Position numbers and translations under genes: made by a program. The notes below the pieces were generated by a model. The model saw nothing but the letters and a program-made list of their open reading frames with translations. It ran no database searches and was not told the DNA's origin. A stretch of 64,000 nt of DNA. Origin: Oscheius onirici (lineage: Eukaryota > Nematoda > Chromadorea > Rhabditida > Rhabditidae). Below are positions 1 to 10,700 of the stretch, piece after piece; positions within the stretch are counted from its first letter, which is position 1; every line of letters begins with the position of its first letter. The DNA lies in assembly GCA_932521025.1 (NCBI GenBank), contig OW051471.1, forward strand, positions 496,001 through 560,000, written 5' to 3'.

Positions 1-483
1 CGTATTGCATTCCTGGAACGATTTCTGTCTTCATACTTGGGCGGCTCGGGTCGTCGACCTTTTCGAGCCAAAAGCTCGACGAGATACGGTTCGGCTCCAC
101 GTGTCGACGGTCTAGCTGAGCTGAGGACTAATGGGAAAAATTCCAGTATTCTACCGTTATTTTCATTTTTAGTTTGTAACTAACTCATTATGCGAGTCAT
201 GGCTCAAATTTTTTTTTGCCGGAAAAAAAATCGATGATCCAGCCGGTTCCGTTCGTGCCCAAGTATAATGCAAATCATGTAACAAGGATGTGCCTTTCAC
301 CGTGGTTATGTCAAAGTTTCAAAACACAAAAAAGGTTGAACGAATTGCCTTGATTTTGATGCCAAATTTGTTATTTCTTCAAAGTACATCCCTTACTAAT
401 CGTAGTCCCGCAAAAAAAAATATTTTGGGACATAAGACGGAAGTGTGTACGCACTCGTAAAGTGCAAATAATGGAAAACTGAC
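1..483. other. Intron or flank of the aminopeptidase gene; no exon called
   Basis: This stretch lies 3' of the last exon I can place for the minus-strand aminopeptidase. A weak minus-strand acceptor near position 13 could open the next exon, but too little sequence follows to test it. Nothing else is supported here. Confidence 0.5.
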
Positions 484-3400
484 CTGTAAGTAGGCTTCAT
501 CCGGCATGACCGAAAAGGCCAACAAATACGTGGGAAGCTTTGGAGTAGCTGAGAAGACCGTTTGCTGCCAGGCAGAGTCAACAATCTGAACTTTTTTCCC
601 TTTTTTTCGTGAGGATTTTATCGATGTCAGGATCGCTATGAAAGCGACTCGTGAAATTCTAGTTATTTTTATACAGTTCATGTCGTTCTGCAGTACCTCA
701 CAGTCTTGTCGTCCAAATGTAAATGTCTCTTGGAACAAATTATTTTTGAAATGAATATCGAACCCCAGAATTGTTTCATCTCTTCTGTACCTGATAGTCA
801 ACAACTTCGTTCAATTAGTGGACGCTTCTTTTCAGGCGAACACCTATCCTTAGTGTTTTATGCACTTTTTACTACCTTGACTACGTCAAAATACGATTCT
901 GAGGGCGACTGCTTTATCAAAATTTCGCGAGGAATCCGGCTACCATGTCCTTTTCCCCCAATAATCCCCTTTACACTGTTTTCAAGCTCCCCTCCGGTTT
1001 AGTACTGTGAAGCCGCAGGAAAAAAAAGTTATGTCCTGTCGAGGAAAAAAAAGTTTTGCACCCCTAACGTTTTGAACTAAGGGAAAAGTTGGAAAAATTT
1101 TATTACTTGTAGGGGTACAAAATGGGGTACGACGTCGTGAGACGACGAAGTCGGTTTTAATCAATTTGTTTCGTGTGTTTCAAACCCGAAGAAAAGCTTG
1201 GAATACTCGAGCGAAAACGACGCAGTGGCAATTTTTACACATGCTCATTTTTTCGGCTCAAATGTTTCAATAGGTACTTACAATACGCGGAGTCACTGAT
1301 TATTGTTCATTCGATATTTCTTGTTATTTCGAGACCCATCCCTTGTCATATATTAGGTCGCCGGATAAGTGTTTGCCTTTTGCTCATAACTTTTTCCAGA
1401 TTCATTCAAATCGAGTGATCTTTTTTTTTAAATGTAGGTCTAGCCGAGGCCGAATTAATAGGCTATATACGAGCCCTGGAAAGCTCATCGCCTGAGTACA
1501 GTGATCGGTCAAAGTTTCGATCAAAACACAATTTTGCCCTCTTCAGGGTTGCATCCTACAAAAAAGTTGTCAACTATAATAATTTTTTTCTCGGCAAGAC
1601 GAGTATTTTGGTTTTTTTTTGAAAAACGATTTTCGACTTTGGGAACACCCTTAAACTGAAAATGTCCGGATGGCGCAGTGGTTTCTGGAAACTTATACTA
1701 CTGGAGAGGTCGGGGGTTCGGATCCATCTCTCGTAAATCCGTTTTTTCTTTGACCGATCACTGTACTCAGGCGATGAGCTTTCCAGGGCTCGTATATAGC
1801 CTATTAATTCGGCCTCAGCTAGACCTACATTTAAAAAAAGATCACTCGATTTGGATGAATCTGGAAAAAGTAATGAGAAAAAGGAAAACATTTATCCGGC
1901 GACCTAATACATCAGACATTACATTAAACTAGAAAATTCAATTTCACAGAAAATTAATGCGTAAACTTGTATCCTGACACCAGACAGTCCTTTAAATCCA
2001 AAAAAATCAATTATGGGAGATTAACGTGCATAAGATTCTCTGGAAGTCATACGGTTCTCTGGAATTGCTCGATTCCATAAAATTCTCTGAATCGCGCGCG
2101 TCCATGAGATTCTCTGGAATCGCTCGCGTCCATGAGAGTACCTAGAATCGCTCGAGCCAATAAAATTATCTGGAACCGCGCGAGTCGTACTACTCTCTGG
2201 AGTCGCTCGAGTCCATGAGATCTGAGTATACTAAATGGGGTCCAGCTTGCTTCTTTATAATTACCTTTTCAAAAAAATATTATTGCCTTTTCAAATGAAC
2301 GCGCGTGTAATCTAGTCACAGAAGTTTAAAATCTAACTCCATATTATTGTCTGAATATCGATTTTTTTGTGTGATAATTTCCTGGAAAGTGGTCTCGAAA
2401 CGAATTGAGAACGGTTACGGTATCGTTAATTTGTGCACAGATTATATGAAGAAATGCAAAAAGTTGTGAAATTACAGTGTCTACAAACATCCACATGAAT
2501 CTGAACGATTACTTTCCTTGTAATTATTGAGCTTTTATCAACAAAATGAAACAGTTTTTCCTCCCCAAATTCTCAGTGCTCACCTGAACATCGTTGACAA
2601 TGGTATTAGACTGACAGACGGTACTGGTCGGGTGAACCACAGTCAGTCGGAAAGAGGCCTTGGCTAGTGGATCATCAACACATGGCATCAGTTGACGGGC
2701 GTATTCTGGCTAAAATGTATTGGTTTTTTGTTCAAAGGGAAAAAACCTGAAAATGTGTGGTAATAAGCTGACCGTCCAGCTTCGAGAAGACTCCTGTCGT
2801 CATGTTTTTACTAATCTGGCCTGGAAACTTTTTGTGTTTCATCATCTTTGATCTCTCTACTATTAAAGCGCAATGGTGTCTGTCGTGGACTCTGTTTACA
2901 GTCCGCACAATAAATAGTGAGCCTTTTGCTCATAACTTTTTTTCTGAATACGATATCAAAAATCGGCTTTCTGCGCTCCACTTCTCTACGTCTGGGCTAT
3001 ATTGTGCCAAAAAATCAGACCTCTAGGTGATTTCTACGAGTTTTTGCAGCTCTTTGACCGCAAACACTTTTTTGACCCCTCCCTATATCCCAGCCTTCCT
3101 GGATAGGGCTTTCCAACCCAATTTGAAAAACTGATTGATAAAGATTAAAAGATGTACCGAGATATGATGAGTTGAAGTTGGGTCAAAATCGGAGTTAGCG
3201 GAACACATTTCTCAAGAACAGCCGAATGGTTTGGTCTGAAAGTTGGCGCGGTAATTGGCACTACTAGTGTGCATATAGCGCCAATGGAATGAGCTCAGTT
3301 TCTTTATCCAGGAAGGCTGGGATATAGGGAGGGGTCAAAAAAATGTTTGCGGTCAAAGCGCTGCCAAAACTCGTAGAAATCACCTAGAGATCTGATTTTT

Positions 3401-6400
3401 TGGCACGATATAGCCCAGACGTAGAGAAGTGGAGCGCAAAAAGCCGATTTTTGATATCGTATTCAGAAAAAAAGTTATGAGCAAAAGGCTCACTATTTAT
3501 TGTGCGGACTGTATTTGTTTGTTTGTTTGTCCGGGACCTGAAATTTTGGAGTATTGTTAAGAGTCGCCGTCTTCACCCAGACGACCCGGGTTCGACTCCT
3601 CTCCTCGCCAAATATTTTTGATAAATTGTTTTGAGTAGGAAATCGAGTCAGGGTAACCGGTAGGAGATTTGAAGAGACCGGTTGATCTGCATATGATCAG
3701 AGTGCGATCGGATCGCCGGAAAAGGGGTCAGAAGGGATTGGTTGACTGGGAAAGGGATCAGGAGAGATCGGTAGGCTGGGGAAGGGATCAGAAGTAAAGA
3801 AGAAAACACAAGTAATAGAAGCCGGCTGATACATCTATTTCGAAATCTGAGTATTATTTCATCGCTGCCAAAAATCCTGAAATTTGTGAAAGCAAAGCTT
3901 TATGAACCGTGAATCTTTCGCTAGGTAATCTTTAACTACAAATTGGGGAGATCGCCCAGAACTTGGAAAACCTTTCCCATGAAAAGCGTTTTTTCCTCAG
4001 CCGACTGACAAGTGCAACAAATTCTGTCAAAAAACCATTCTTATAAGTGTTTATTGAAACTAATCAAATTTCGCCACAATAATCTTTTCAGAAACGAGAT
4101 TTTTTGGGCTGGAAGACCGTCAAATGATGATATCGTGCACATACCAAGCATGTGCGCTCGGACCGGCTAAGGCCGATCTGGTCCGGTCTAATTTTTGAAT
4201 GGCGGCGGGCGGACCGGATTAGACCGGACCGGTTCAATAATTGGCAACAGCGTGACGGGACCCACAACAAACCCCTATTTTTGCATTTTTAGGGGTTTAC
4301 ACTCATTTTTTCGATTTTTACTTGTTTTTAATCGATTTGTCGTTAAAAATTACCCCTAATATGAGTGGTGGAACGCTAAAATTGGTGAAAAATTGACGGA
4401 AATAGACGAGAATGACCGGTTATAGACACAGCCCGAGTGTTTTTAAACTATTTTGATTCCTAAAGTTGAATTCTCTGCTATTCCCCCTTTGTACATTGTA
4501 ACAATGTTTTGCCTTTGGCAAAATGAATATTCTATTGTATTCTATTCTAATGACGTATTTTAGGCCAAAAAGTGATTTTTGGTCTATTACACCACTCATT
4601 TTAGATGTAATTTTTGACGACAAATCGATTAAAAACAAGTAAAAATCGAAAGAATATGTGTGGAACGAAGAAAACACGGAAATGCAATATTTGAGGTGTT
4701 TGTTGTTTGAATGCGCGGGATTCCCAGAGTGTTCCTATCTGAATATAATGTCAGTGTCCCTTTAAGAGTCGCCGTCTTCACCCAGACGACCCGGGTTCGA
4801 CTCCTCTCCAATATTTTTGCTAAATTGTTTTGAGTAGGAAATAGAATTAGGGTAACCGGAAGGGGATTGGAAAGGGCCGGTTGATCTGTATACGTTGTGA
4901 AAGAGATCGGATAGCCGGAAAAGGAATCAGAAGAGATCGGTTGACTGGGGATGGGAACAGAAGAGATTGGTTGACTTGGGGAAGGTAGCAGAAGAGATCG
5001 GTTGACTGGGGAAGGGATCAAAAGGGATCGGTTGACTAGGGGAAGAAGCAGAAGTTAAGAAGAAAACAGTAGAAAAGCCGCCGACAGGCGGCGAAGCCGG
5101 CTGGTGTAAAGGTCACAAAGAGAATATTTCAGGATTTCGTTTCACGATTTTATAACCCAGACGAACTTTCCAATAAAAGTGATCCGTTTACGACTTTCGA
5201 CTCACCTCTAAACTCTCCAATCGTCAGAAGATACTCTCCCGGTTGCATCCTCTCCCCAAACAGAAACTTGATGACAGATGGCTCAATACGTGTTCCCATC
5301 AATTGAAGTTCCGTTCCGCTCTGACTGACCAAGGTGATGTTTTTGTAGTCCTTCAACAGGGCAGCATGCAGAGGAATCTCTCTGCTTTCTTGTAAGAGCT
5401 CAAAGTGAAAGACCAGAGAGGAGACAAAGGTCGAATTTTCCATTGGCATCTTGATGGTCAAGTCATAGGCCAGCGGTTTGACCAAGCGGAGGACTTCATC
5501 AGAAGGCTGGGGACCACTGGGAAGAGTTGGGTCGTCTCGAAAGAAGGTAGGAGATCTGGGAGTCCATTGGGGTCCGGAGAGGGAAGGTGGACTGTCAAAA
5601 CTGAAAAGATCAGAAGGTTTACTGTTACTGTCCTTGTCTTGTCACTTTCACTGTCACTGTTGAATACCGAAATTTTGTTGGAGCATAAAGAACACACGTG
5701 AAAGTAGTTGGTACTTGAAAGCTGTTTACTTTACAATGAATACGAAACACGTTTTCAAAAAATCGCTGCATCAAAATTTTCAATACTTAGGGGAAAAAAT
5801 TGTTTCAAAACTGCGGTGTAATGAAAGTGAATGAAAGAAAAGTGCTGCCAAGATAGTAAAGTAATGTAAAGATTCTCTCTTTCACCGCCAGAGTTCCTAA
5901 GAATCCTCTGGGAGACAAGCTCCTACTGCGTGAGGGGTCAATCTGAGGGGCCAGATCGTGTGAGGCGTCTACGTTCCACCGTTCCACGGAACGCCTTTAT
6001 TTTGTAGTAAGCTACTATCAATTTTTAATGATCTTATGGAGGATGGATTCTTTGGTTGGGCACCAGCGGCGTTTGATCTTGGGACCATTTAATTGACGCT
6101 GCCATTGCGCTACCTCAATAATGAACAGTTGTTATTTTCACGCCTTTCTTTATTTATTCTTTTCCAGATAACCTCCCACTGTTATCTGAAAGGAATGGTT
6201 CATCTACAGGCAGTGGAGTACATTGTAGGAGAAGAATATATGCTCCGTGTTGTGAGGTAAGAAACGAAGTTTTTTTTTGATTTGGTAAACCGGATACATC
6301 AAAGAGCTCTATTTCGAACCGTGTAAATGCCTAGAATGAAACATTTTCAGGTTCCCTTTTTTGCAAAAAAAGGTACAAAACTTTTAGTTACTCAATGGTG

Positions 6401-6759
6401 AAAAAATGCGGTAATTTTGCAACTGCAGTGATTATTGATTGAACTTCTGAGTAAATTGAAATGTAATGAGCAGTAGCTAAAACATTTTTTTCAACTTTTT
6501 TTTTTGAGGAAAAAGCATGCTTTCAAGTTTCTATATTTTAATTTTCAGCTTTTTGGCAATGCTTTTTCTGTCTCTCCAAACATGAAAAAAACTACCTCGG
6601 TTCCTGTCTAAAGTTCCTCCTAAACTTCGCGATATCCGAATAGTATACGGGAGCTACTGACGGTCCTTCCAGGTCTTCTTTGATGGGAAATGACAGAAAT
6701 CCATAAGTTGTAGCGGCAAAAAAAGATTGGAAGAATAGAAAAATGAGAGTAGTAGCCAT
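484..6759 (-). CDS. M1-family (gluzincin) aminopeptidase, N-terminal part
   Basis: Five exons join in frame: 6759-6596, 5600-5206, 2820-2773, 2705-2584 and 585-484 (831 nt, 277 codons). The gene continues off the left edge. Residues 1-20 (start MATTLIFLFFQSFFAATTYG) look like a signal peptide, so the product is probably secreted or anchored by its N-terminus. The N-terminal beta-sandwich of M1 enzymes follows: KPLAYDLTIKMP, then IPLHA, then GQISKNMTTGVF. The family signature YARQLMPCVDDP (usually ARxxxPCxDEP) comes next, followed by ATPKLPTYLLAF (usually TPPMSTYLLAF). The catalytic HExxH helix and the GAMEN motif should lie beyond the window, so activity cannot be judged. An in-frame ATG at 6798 exists, but 6759 puts the hydrophobic segment at the N-terminus. 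The 48-nt third exon is the least certain, although it restores phase on both sides and supplies expected family residues. The introns hold most of the mobile elements in this part. Confidence 0.85.
1351..1909. repeat. Foldback element with a tRNA-like core
   Basis: The left arm (about 1351-1516) and right arm (about 1748-1909) are near-perfect inverted copies roughly 165 bp long. The outer ends read ATTAGGTCGCCGG and CCGGCGACCTAAT. About 230 bp of loop separates them, and the loop carries the tRNA-like box pair listed next. No transposase is present, so this is a MITE-like foldback element sitting in an aminopeptidase intron. Confidence 0.8.
1671..1725 (+). other. tRNA-like A-box/B-box pair (SINE or tRNA relic)
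   Basis: TGGCGCAGTGG at 1671-1681 matches the Pol III A box. GGTTCGGATCC at 1715-1725 matches the B box, at tRNA-like spacing. I could not fold a convincing acceptor or T stem around them. It is therefore probably a tRNA-derived relic and not a functional tRNA gene. Confidence 0.55.
2029..2222. repeat. Minisatellite with a unit of about 28 bp
   Basis: Around seven degenerate units run head to tail. Each combines a TCCATGAGATTCTCTGG-like core with a GAATCGCTCGCG-like tail. No coding potential is seen. Confidence 0.75.
2852..3829 (+). mobile_element. Non-autonomous Helitron interrupted by a foldback element
   Basis: The 5' terminus TCTCTCTACTATTAAAG follows an A, as Helitron ends do (consensus TCTMTACTA). 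The likely 3' terminus is CTGA at 3826-3829 followed by T, matching the CTRR rule. A long inverted repeat occupies 2898-3512. The 3' part (3561-3829) holds a tRNA-like stretch with the B box GGTTCGACTCC and degenerate units of about 30 bp, and it recurs at 4767-5104. No Rep or helicase gene is present. The pairing of these two ends into one element is inferred. Confidence 0.55.
2898..3512. repeat. Long inverted repeat (arms about 207 bp)
   Basis: Arms at about 2898-3104 and 3307-3512 are near-identical in inverted orientation, with outer ends ACAGTCCGCACAATAAATAG and its complement. About 200 bp separates them. It has no coding content and lies inside the Helitron-like sequence, so it is a nested insertion. 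Confidence 0.85.
4146..4240. repeat. GGTCCGG-rich repeat, truncated relative of the 28.8-kb element
   Basis: AAGCATGTGCGCTCGGACCGG at its left end resembles the end of the element at 28806-28889. The interior carries inverted GGTCCGGTCTAA and TTAGACCGGACC. The right end is missing or eroded. Confidence 0.5.
4245..4766. mobile_element. Relic of a TTAA-flanked foldback MITE, split by a LINE tail
   Basis: The inner arms match the element at 17461-17922: a block around TCGATTTTTACTTG on the left and its inverse near 4625-4650. The right end retains GTGTCCCTTTAA. The left terminus is lost. A LINE 3' fragment (4416-4563) is inserted near the centre. Confidence 0.65.
4416..4563 (+). mobile_element. 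LINE 3'-terminal fragment
   Basis: About 120 bp shared with 13601-13735 ends in TTTTGCCTTTGGCAAAATG followed by a TATTCTATTCTATTC-like tail. Two copies that end identically in different short repeats are what 5'-truncated LINE insertions leave behind. No reverse transcriptase sequence remains. Confidence 0.65.
4767..5104 (+). mobile_element. Helitron 3' end with classic terminal hairpin
   Basis: The sequence starts with the same tRNA-like block as 3561-3610 (CAGACGACCCGGGTTCGAC). It continues through degenerate 30-bp units around GATCGGTTGACTGGGG. The hairpin GCCGCCGACAGGCGGC at 5077-5092 lies about 8 bp before CTGG (5101-5104), which is followed by T. That arrangement is the Helitron 3' terminus. 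The 5' part is absent. Confidence 0.65.
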
Positions 6760-7089
6760 GAGTCGGGGTGAGAGAGAGTGAGAGACCGGAAGGGTCAACT
6801 GTTTGCCAAAAAGGAGCCTACCCGAGAGTTAAACAACGCGAGTAAATAGGGAAGAAACGGAAGAGGGAGCGAAAGAGTTTGATGACAGGGATTAGTGTTT
6901 GAAAAAAAGAGAAAATGTTTTTTTGGTTTCCCTGTGTATTGAATTCAGCAAGGAAGACGAAACCAGCAATAGTGAAAGCTATTTTTGAACATGCGAAATA
7001 AATTTTGGGCCCGGAAAGAGTTTGGTGGGGAAAGTATGAAACTTTATCAAACATTTTGAGCCTAAGCTCAGTAGAACATGAAAAGCTGG

Positions 7090-7172
7090 CCAGCCGTCGT
7101 AGATGAACGCCTCAGGCAAACAAACAAATAAACAGAGTCCATCACAGGCTCCGTTAGCTTTAGTAGTAGAGA
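7090..7172 (-). mobile_element. Short degenerate Helitron copy
   Basis: Read on the minus strand it begins TCTCTACTACTAAAGC and ends GACGGCTGG, matching the ends of the element at 41778-41971. The 3' hairpin is eroded and the flanking A/T target signature is not clean, so this is a decayed internally deleted copy. Confidence 0.5.
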
Positions 7173-7628
7173 AATGTTCAAACTGGGGGCCAAATTTTCC
7201 TATAAAAGTTCGTCTTCCTCCGAAAATGTTTTAATTACTGGCGGGAACCGGACCGATGCCAGTAAAGCGCATGAGCCCGGCCCGGTCAACACTGGCGCGA
7301 GCGATGCGAATAATCTCGTTTTTTTGGCTACATTTCCGAAATCGGACCACAACAAAAACAGTAAATTTTATATGTACATTGGAAGAAACAGAAAAAGTTT
7401 AACTTTTTTTAGGAGACTTTAGACAAACTTCAAAATGTGTCTGTTGTTCTGTACTAATACGAGTCCATCTCTCTAACCGATTTTGCGCCCCAAAAACATA
7501 CCAAACAGAGATCTTTCCTCTATTTTTCTCCTGTAAAAGTGCATATTCTCCGATGGGCCGCTCGCTCCCCTGCTTCGTGGCTTTCTCTGGCCGCCCTCCT
7601 TTCTGGGAATGCTCTCTCCGAGTCGGCT

Positions 7629-7664
7629 GTTTACATTCTTTGCCAAGTAAACATGTGGTAAACA
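7629..7664. promoter_or_regulatory. Cluster of three forkhead consensus sites
   Basis: TGTTTAC at 7629 is followed within 36 bp by two GTAAACA heptamers, just upstream of the FoxP first exon. All fit the forkhead core RYAAAYA. Autoregulation is an inference from motif placement only. Confidence 0.4.
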
Positions 7665-7779
7665 AGGCAAGCCGAGGCCGAGGACGCCAGTTGTCTACAA
7701 CCAGCACGCTACGTCATCTACTTTTTGATACTATTTGCGGACTTTTTTTGGAGAAGAGCAGAGGAAAGGAGAGACGAAG

Positions 7780-10700
7780 ATGGCAGACAAGGTGAGTGTT
7801 AGATTTTTGAAAACAATCTGGAAAGGAAAAAGGAATTGAAAGTTTGCAAAACAAAAGTACAGAAGAAATGGGAAAAGGTGGTAAAGAATGGCGGAGTGAA
7901 ATTTTGAAATGGGAAAACTTATAAGGCAAACGTGAAACACAAGTTGTTAGAGGAAAAATCTGACTATTTTTCACAACATTGATCCTTTGAATAGTACTAT
8001 CTCTTGCTGAAGGTACTGACTCTTTCTGGTAAAGAATGTTTCAACTTCTTTACAACTGTCCAGAACTGAGGAGATTTCGATCTGTACGATTCTTTTTGAT
8101 TGTATTTTGTCTTTTGAGCGCCCAGGGAATTGAAGTTTTCGGACCAGAAAAATGCATCAGGATGATGTAAAAACGGAAAAAAAAAGAAAAAACCAAGGAA
8201 CGCGAACGGCTAAACTATTATTTTAAATGTGCGTCGAAACTGCTAAAAACACAGCACAAAAGTTATGTAAAACCGGTTGACTAACAGATTGAAACGAGGA
8301 AAAGCTTATAAGCGAAATGTGAAACACAAGTTGTTGGAAGAAAAGTCCCGAAGAATCGAAAAAAAAAGTTGGTAAAGTGTTTCAACTTGCCTGTAACAGT
8401 CCAGAACTGATAGCTTCTTCTCTTTGACTTGTTTTTTTTTCTTTGACACAAAGCTCCCCTTTAAAACTATTTTGAGTAAGACAGGACAAACAGAACATCT
8501 CTCGCTCTAATATAAGTCCTCCACAATAACGGCCGACCTTTCTATCCCTCTCCCCTTGGGGATACAAAATTGTTATTTCGATCTTTTTTTTTCCGATTTC
8601 TCACCTCTTCTAATCGATTCAGCGTGAAATTCGAAAAAAAAAGTAGGGGGGGGGGAGCATTAGCGTCAAGAATCGTTCATGTACCTACTTTTACTGAAAC
8701 ATGACTAAAAGTAAACTTTTCATTCAAAGTTCTGTATTTTTTTTTGTGTTTCATGGGGCTGGGATAGTGGCTACTGTCAATTGAACTTTATTCTCTCTAA
8801 GTTCCTGCTTCTCTCATCAGCCCATAATTTCATTGCAGATCCTTCTCACAGGTCTGTCAGGTTTTCAGTAAACATGTTTCGGTAAGAAGACATGGTGAAC
8901 TATGCCAAAAAAAAATCTGTCATACGTAGGTACGGTAATACTGTATTGCTGAGTGTTTGTTTTTGTGTAAACGCATGTTCTGTTTTGGTTATAAAACCAG
9001 CCGTCTACGACGGCTTTCGCCTCCTTTGCGCCTGCGGAGCTCAGAAGTACGAAAAATAAATTCTGTCCATGTTCTAGATTCCCATCCAGTCTTTTTATAG
9101 CACCTTAGCCAGAGCGTATTAAAAACAACTCAGCCACCCTTGGTTTATCCTTGTAGTGAAACATGACCAAACACGAAATTGTTTTTGCAGTACTGTGAAT
9201 TTACTGTGTTTCAACTAGGTCTTATGGTTTTGACAATACGACGTAAACGAGTTTCCACTATTCGGTCTCGTTCTGTCCCTCTGTCTTTTCCGGTTTGGTC
9301 GTCGTTTACTCTATCTCTCTTCCAAACTGACTCTCTGCCTGTGTCTCTGTCTGTCTCTCTGACTGTTTGTCCTTCTCTGTTCCTCTGTCTCTGTGGCTCT
9401 TTGTCTCTCTGACTCTCTGATTGGGATAGTTTAAAATAAGGTTCCACCAGAATTAAATAAAGGTCCCCCAGATTAAATACAAGTATAGGCCCCACCAGAG
9501 TTTGAAAAAATTATCCGCCAAAGCACCGAATAAAGTATAACTCCCCACACATTGAAGTAAGAGTCCCACTCCGGTCATAGGAGGTGGAACACATATTGCA
9601 TTGAAAAATAGGCCCCACATCTCCAGGGTTATTGTAGTTTTTAGACCTTTAAATTGCTTGGCGTACAAACACTTTTCCTATTTTATTTTTCTCTTGGCTT
9701 CTTTTTCTTTGATTTCTTGCTTATTTATTCATTATTTTTTCTCAAAAAGCATTCTTCAAGCTATCAAAACGTTTTGCAACCAGTCTACAATCAATTTCCT
9801 TCGAAATTCTTGCAATTCAATTTCAACACGCTTTTCTCGATTTCTTCTTGCATCATTTTTTTCGCTGTGTTACTAAGTTATTCTTGATAGCTATGGTCTT
9901 CGTAGCCACAGAAAACTCTTTCTGACGATAGCTACCTAAATTTTCATAATAATCTGCTTGTAATAATCATCTTCATTCGTGAAACTTTTCAGGTTGCACC
10001 TATTATTCTTTTTTATGTATTTGTTTTCATATTCTTCGTTTTTATTGCCTTCTAATTCTTACTTTTTTAGTCATTGCTTAGGCTTAGGCTGAAAATAAAA
10101 AAGCTGAGTACCATATTGTTCAAAACATCCGAAAACCCCTTTTGCCAAATTATTAAACCTTGATGCGGGCTCCACACTCCCGCACCCCAAATATATAAGC
10201 TCCTCCAAAACAGTGGAGAGTCTTTTTTAAATTAAAACAATAACCCCAATGAAAAATGTTGGGACCCATACTTTAATTTGACCGGTGGGCCCTATACTTG
10301 AATGTTTCGGGACCTATACTTAAATAGGTCCGGGTAATTCAATTATGGGTCCCACCAGTACAAAAGTGGGTCCCCCGATTATGAGTCCCCATCAAAATAT
10401 AGGACCCAATACAGTTAGTTGGGTGGGGACTCATAGTTCCATCGGGGGACCTTTACTTGTGTTGGTACCTATAATTAAATTTTCCCCTCTGATTCACTGA
10501 CTCTCTGTCTTTCTGACTCTCTGACTCTCAGTCTCTCTGACTCGTTGTGCCCCTGTCCCTCTGTCTTTTTTCCTCTCTGTCTCTCTGTCCCTCTGTCTCT
10601 CTCAGTCTCTCACTCACTCTCTCCCTTCCCTAAGCAAACCAACTGTTCTTTGGTCTGGAATAGAGACTGCGTCCCGGGGCCTCCCCGGGTCCCTCTCACG

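Larger units (their letters stand above)
6760..7779. promoter_or_regulatory. Shared upstream region of the aminopeptidase and FoxP genes
   Basis: These 1,020 bp separate two divergent start codons. Positions 7550-7779 are GC-richer than their surroundings and run into the first FoxP exon, as expected for a promoter and 5' UTR. A degenerate Helitron copy lies at 7090-7172. No TATA box can be defended. Confidence 0.5.

Noticed and set aside
1663-1740. Functional tRNA gene
   Set aside because: The A and B boxes are good, but no consistent acceptor, anticodon or T stem can be drawn, so only a tRNA-like relic is supported.
3561-3610. tRNA gene based on CGTCT/AGACG stem and GGTTCGACTCC
   Set aside because: It is repeated at 4772-4808 within a Helitron-type block and lacks a complete tRNA fold, so it is treated as repeat sequence.
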